Shown piece by piece: positions 1 through 5,297 of a stretch of 5,297 bases of DNA (positions are counted from its first letter, which is position 1; every line of letters begins with the position of its first letter). Both the position numbers and the translations under genes were made by a program. Source of the stretch: Cytophagales bacterium (GTDB taxonomy: Bacteria; Bacteroidota; Bacteroidia; Cytophagales; Cyclobacteriaceae). The notes beneath the pieces are model-generated. The model worked only from the letters and a program-made list of their open reading frames with translations. It was not told the origin of the DNA and searched no databases. The stretch covers positions 1-5,297 of the forward strand of contig DPLR01000663.1 in NCBI GenBank assembly GCA_003541895.1, in the 5' to 3' direction.

Positions 1-1367
1 GGAAGTTCAATTCATTTAAAGTAAACGTTGGAGTTGCTGGGTCAACAAAAAAATTTTACTATAACGTGGGCTACACCAATTATACTTCCAATGGAATCAG
101 CGAAGCGAAGGACCCAACCGGTAAAAACAATTTTGATAATGACGGCCTTACCCAAAAAGCGCTGCAAGCCAATTTTGGAATACATCCAACCGACATGCTA
201 AGTATAAAACCATTTGTACGATACAACTATTTTCAAGGGAAATATGATGCCGGTGCATTTACCGATGACACGAAAGACAAATCCACATCTACGTTGCTCA
301 ACTTCGGCACCAGCGCACAATATCAACTGACGAAAGGAGTCATTCATTTTTTGTATGGCTACGATCAATCGAACCGTACGTACGATGACACCTATGGAAA
401 ATACGATTACAAAGGTCGCTTCAACCAAGTAGAATTATTTTTCAATTACGATTTAACCAAACAAATTCAATTTTTAGGAGGAGCAAGCCAGCAGTGGTTT
501 AAAATGTTAGACACTACAGCAACCGAAAAAAATCCGAAGACGACTTTGACCAGCCCTTATCTGTCCGTGTTCTTACACAACACCGGAGGTTTTACTATGG
601 AAGTAGGCGGACGCTACAATCAACATTCGAAATATGGAAACACATTTACGTACAGTTTCAATCCATCTTACATTTTAAATAATTCATTAAAAATATTTTT
701 CAACTATTCAACTGGGTTTAGAGCACCCTCGCTCAATCAACTTTACGGACAATACGGAGCCAACCCAGATTTGAAAGCAGAGACGAGCAACAATATTGAA
801 AGTGGATTTCAGTTCTTTACCTCGGATAAAAAAATAAACATTAGAGCCGTTGCCTTCAAACGTCAAATTAAAGATGTAATTATCTACACGTCAGCAGGAC
901 GTTATTCCAATTTTGATCAGCAGAAAGATTACGGGTTTGAAATCGAGCCAAGTGTGAATGTTGCTAAGAAAATTACGATCAAAGCATTCTACGCTTTTGT
1001 TACAGGTCAAGTGAAAACGCAGGTAGCAGGTCGTGATACAACTTATAACAACTTACTGCGAAGGCCGAAGAATTCGATGGGAGTAAATGTTGGCTATCAA
1101 ATCAATCCGAAGCTATACGTGAGCATCAATTTGAAAACTTTCAGCGTGCGCAACGATATGTATTTTGATTTGAATTCATTTACCAACCAAAGTGCATCCC
1201 TGAGTGGATATCAACTACTAGATGCTTATGGAGAATACAAATTCTTAAAAGGAAATTTGAATTTGTTCGCTCAACTCAAAAATCTTCTCAATCAAGATTA
1301 CATGGAGGTGTATGGATATAATACGATGCGATTCAATGCCGTGATTGGAGTAAAGGTCAAGTTTTAA
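1..1367 (+). CDS. TonB-dependent outer-membrane receptor, BtuB-like, C-terminal barrel (5' end outside window)
   Basis: This is the C-terminal part of an outer-membrane beta-barrel that imports a scarce ligand using TonB/ExbBD energy. The frame is open from position 3, so the first visible start-like codon (GTG at 66) is internal, and about 454 residues are seen. No signal peptide, TonB box or plug is present; these must lie upstream. The barrel shows alternating aromatic/polar strands. It carries the family signature at 711-818, reading TGFRAPSLNQLYG then NPDLKAETSNNIESGF. The end has the usual NLLNQDYMEVYGYNTMRFN block and stops at a terminal Phe (KVKF), as expected for BAM-inserted barrels. 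The APSLNQLY and VYGYNT blocks resemble Bacteroidota BtuB-like (vitamin B12) receptors more than SusC proteins, but siderophore or heme receptors share them, so the substrate is unproven. The metalloprotease gene follows after 68 bases on the same strand. Family call is firm; ligand is inference. Confidence 0.93.
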   Translation, partial: KFNSFKVNVGVAGSTKKFYYNVGYTNYTSNGISEAKDPTGKNNFDNDGLTQKALQANFGIHPTDMLSIKPFVRYNYFQGKYDAGAFTDDTKDKSTSTLLNFGTSAQYQLTKGVIHFLYGYDQSNRTYDDTYGKYDYKGRFNQVELFFNYDLTKQIQFLGGASQQWFKMLDTTATEKNPKTTLTSPYLSVFLHNTGGFTMEVGGRYNQHSKYGNTFTYSFNPSYILNNSLKIFFNYSTGFRAPSLNQLYGQYGANPDLKAETSNNIESGFQFFTSDKKINIRAVAFKRQIKDVIIYTSAGRYSNFDQQKDYGFEIEPSVNVAKKITIKAFYAFVTGQVKTQVAGRDTTYNNLLRRPKNSMGVNVGYQINPKLYVSINLKTFSVRNDMYFDLNSFTNQSASLSGYQLLDAYGEYKFLKGNLNLFAQLKNLLNQDYMEVYGYNTMRFNAVIGVKVKF

Positions 1368-1387
1368 TTCCATTCATCATTAATCCA

Positions 1388-1417
1388 TTTTTGAATGTGA
1401 AATACTAATTAACTTTC
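1388..1417 (+). promoter_or_regulatory. Candidate Bacteroidota-type promoter before the metalloprotease gene
   Basis: TTTG at 1390-1393 is followed after 16 bases by TAACTTTC at 1410-1417. This matches the Bacteroidota -7 consensus TAnnTTTG at all but its last base. The spacing is a little shorter than usual. It would place the transcript start about 10-15 bases before the ATG at 1436. If real, the protease can be transcribed independently of the receptor. Such AT-rich matches arise easily by chance. Confidence 0.27.
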
Positions 1418-1435
1418 ATACAAATTCAATTGATC

Positions 1436-5088
<3,653 letters not shown>

Positions 5089-5139
5089 GTATTATTGATT
5101 GATGTAAATTTCTAAATTTACTGATAAACCCAAAGACCT
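5089..5139. promoter_or_regulatory. Divergent promoter region with AT-rich inverted repeat
   Basis: This 51-base gap separates divergent meaB and the downstream membrane-protein gene, so it must hold starts for one or both. TAAATTTCTAAATTTA at 5105-5120 is an inverted repeat (TAAATT/AATTTA, 4-base centre). Its right half, TAAATTTA at 5113-5120, matches the Bacteroidota -7 box TAnnTTTG except at the last base, and it is self-complementary, so it could serve either strand. On the plus strand TTG at 5095-5097 lies 15 bases before it, somewhat close for a -33 box. No clear -33 element was found for meaB. The assignment of boxes is tentative. Confidence 0.3.
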
Positions 5140-5297
5140 ATGCTAAAATTCTGGAGCCAGTGTGTTTTCGTAACATTGTTTGTGTTCTTTATGGGCTGGG
5201 CTTTTAGAGGCCTGTTCGATCTTAAACTCTTCAGCGCATTTGATCCAGTATCACAAGCTTTAGGACAATTTGAATTGACCGATCAGGCATTTTCAAA
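5140..5297 (+). CDS. Membrane protein N-terminus, possibly CHASE2-domain sensor (3' end outside window)
   Basis: Only the first 52 codons are visible, open to the window edge. ATG 5140 starts MLKFWSQC, followed by a strongly hydrophobic stretch at residues 8-22 (CVFVTLFVFFMGWAF). This is a single membrane anchor or uncleaved signal with a positive charge on its inner side. The following segment (LKLFSAFDPVSQALGQ, then FELTDQAFS) resembles the start of Bacteroidota CHASE2 proteins as I recall them, in which an FDP motif and a TD-x-x-FS motif precede the extracytoplasmic sensory domain. That match is from memory on a short fragment, so the product could be another anchored protein. It is transcribed divergently from meaB. 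Confidence 0.6.
   Translation, partial: MLKFWSQCVFVTLFVFFMGWAFRGLFDLKLFSAFDPVSQALGQFELTDQAFS

Noticed and set aside
66..68. GTG codon as start of the receptor gene
   Set aside because: The frame stays open upstream to position 3 with barrel-like sequence (VNVGVAGS), and a receptor cannot begin within the barrel. It is an internal codon of a gene cut by the window edge.
1373..1397. CATTC/GAATG inverted repeat after the receptor stop as a terminator
   Set aside because: Only five AT-rich pairs with a loop of more than ten bases and no T-run after the stem; too weak to call.
1430..1432. TTG start for the metalloprotease
   Set aside because: The ATG at 1436 directly begins a well-formed signal peptide; the two extra codons add nothing.

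Overview
The window looks like chromosomal DNA from a member of the Bacteroidota. A Cytophagales- or Chitinophagales-like lineage is plausible, but the sequence does not fix it. The evidence is moderately AT-rich DNA, a BtuB-type TonB-dependent receptor, a large exported metzincin of the DUF5117/DUF4953 type, a small DUF5522-type cysteine protein, and no clear Shine-Dalgarno sequences before the starts. There are no RNA genes, transposases, CRISPR arrays or other mobile-element signs.

Layout. Positions 1-1367 (+) hold the 3' part of a TonB-dependent outer-membrane receptor whose signal peptide and plug lie outside the window. After a 68-base gap, 1436-3907 (+) encodes an 823-residue exported zinc metalloprotease with an intact HExxHxxGxxH site and Met-turn. 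Its stop codon shares one base with the start of a 68-residue protein (3907-4113, +) carrying a [11 protein letters not shown] cysteine motif and a tail made of a 9-bp tandem repeat. That gene runs convergently into meaB (4096-5088, -), a G3E-type P-loop GTPase chaperone of the adenosylcobalamin-dependent methylmalonyl-CoA mutase. The two genes overlap by 18 bases, and an 11-bp inverted repeat spans the overlap. A short divergent promoter region (5089-5139) separates meaB from the first 52 codons of a membrane protein (5140 to the edge, +) that resembles the start of Bacteroidota CHASE2 proteins.

How the genes work together. Receptor, protease and cysteine protein run in the same direction and may be one transcript. 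The protease/cysteine-protein pair is the tightest link, because the overlapping stop and start suggest translational coupling. The receptor is closest to the vitamin B12-type family and MeaB serves a B12 enzyme, so a shared cobalamin theme is possible. The genes are on opposite strands, and no cobalamin riboswitch is visible in the window. Most of the region looks like ordinary core genome. The least ordinary part is the repeat-bearing 3' junction at 4036-4132.
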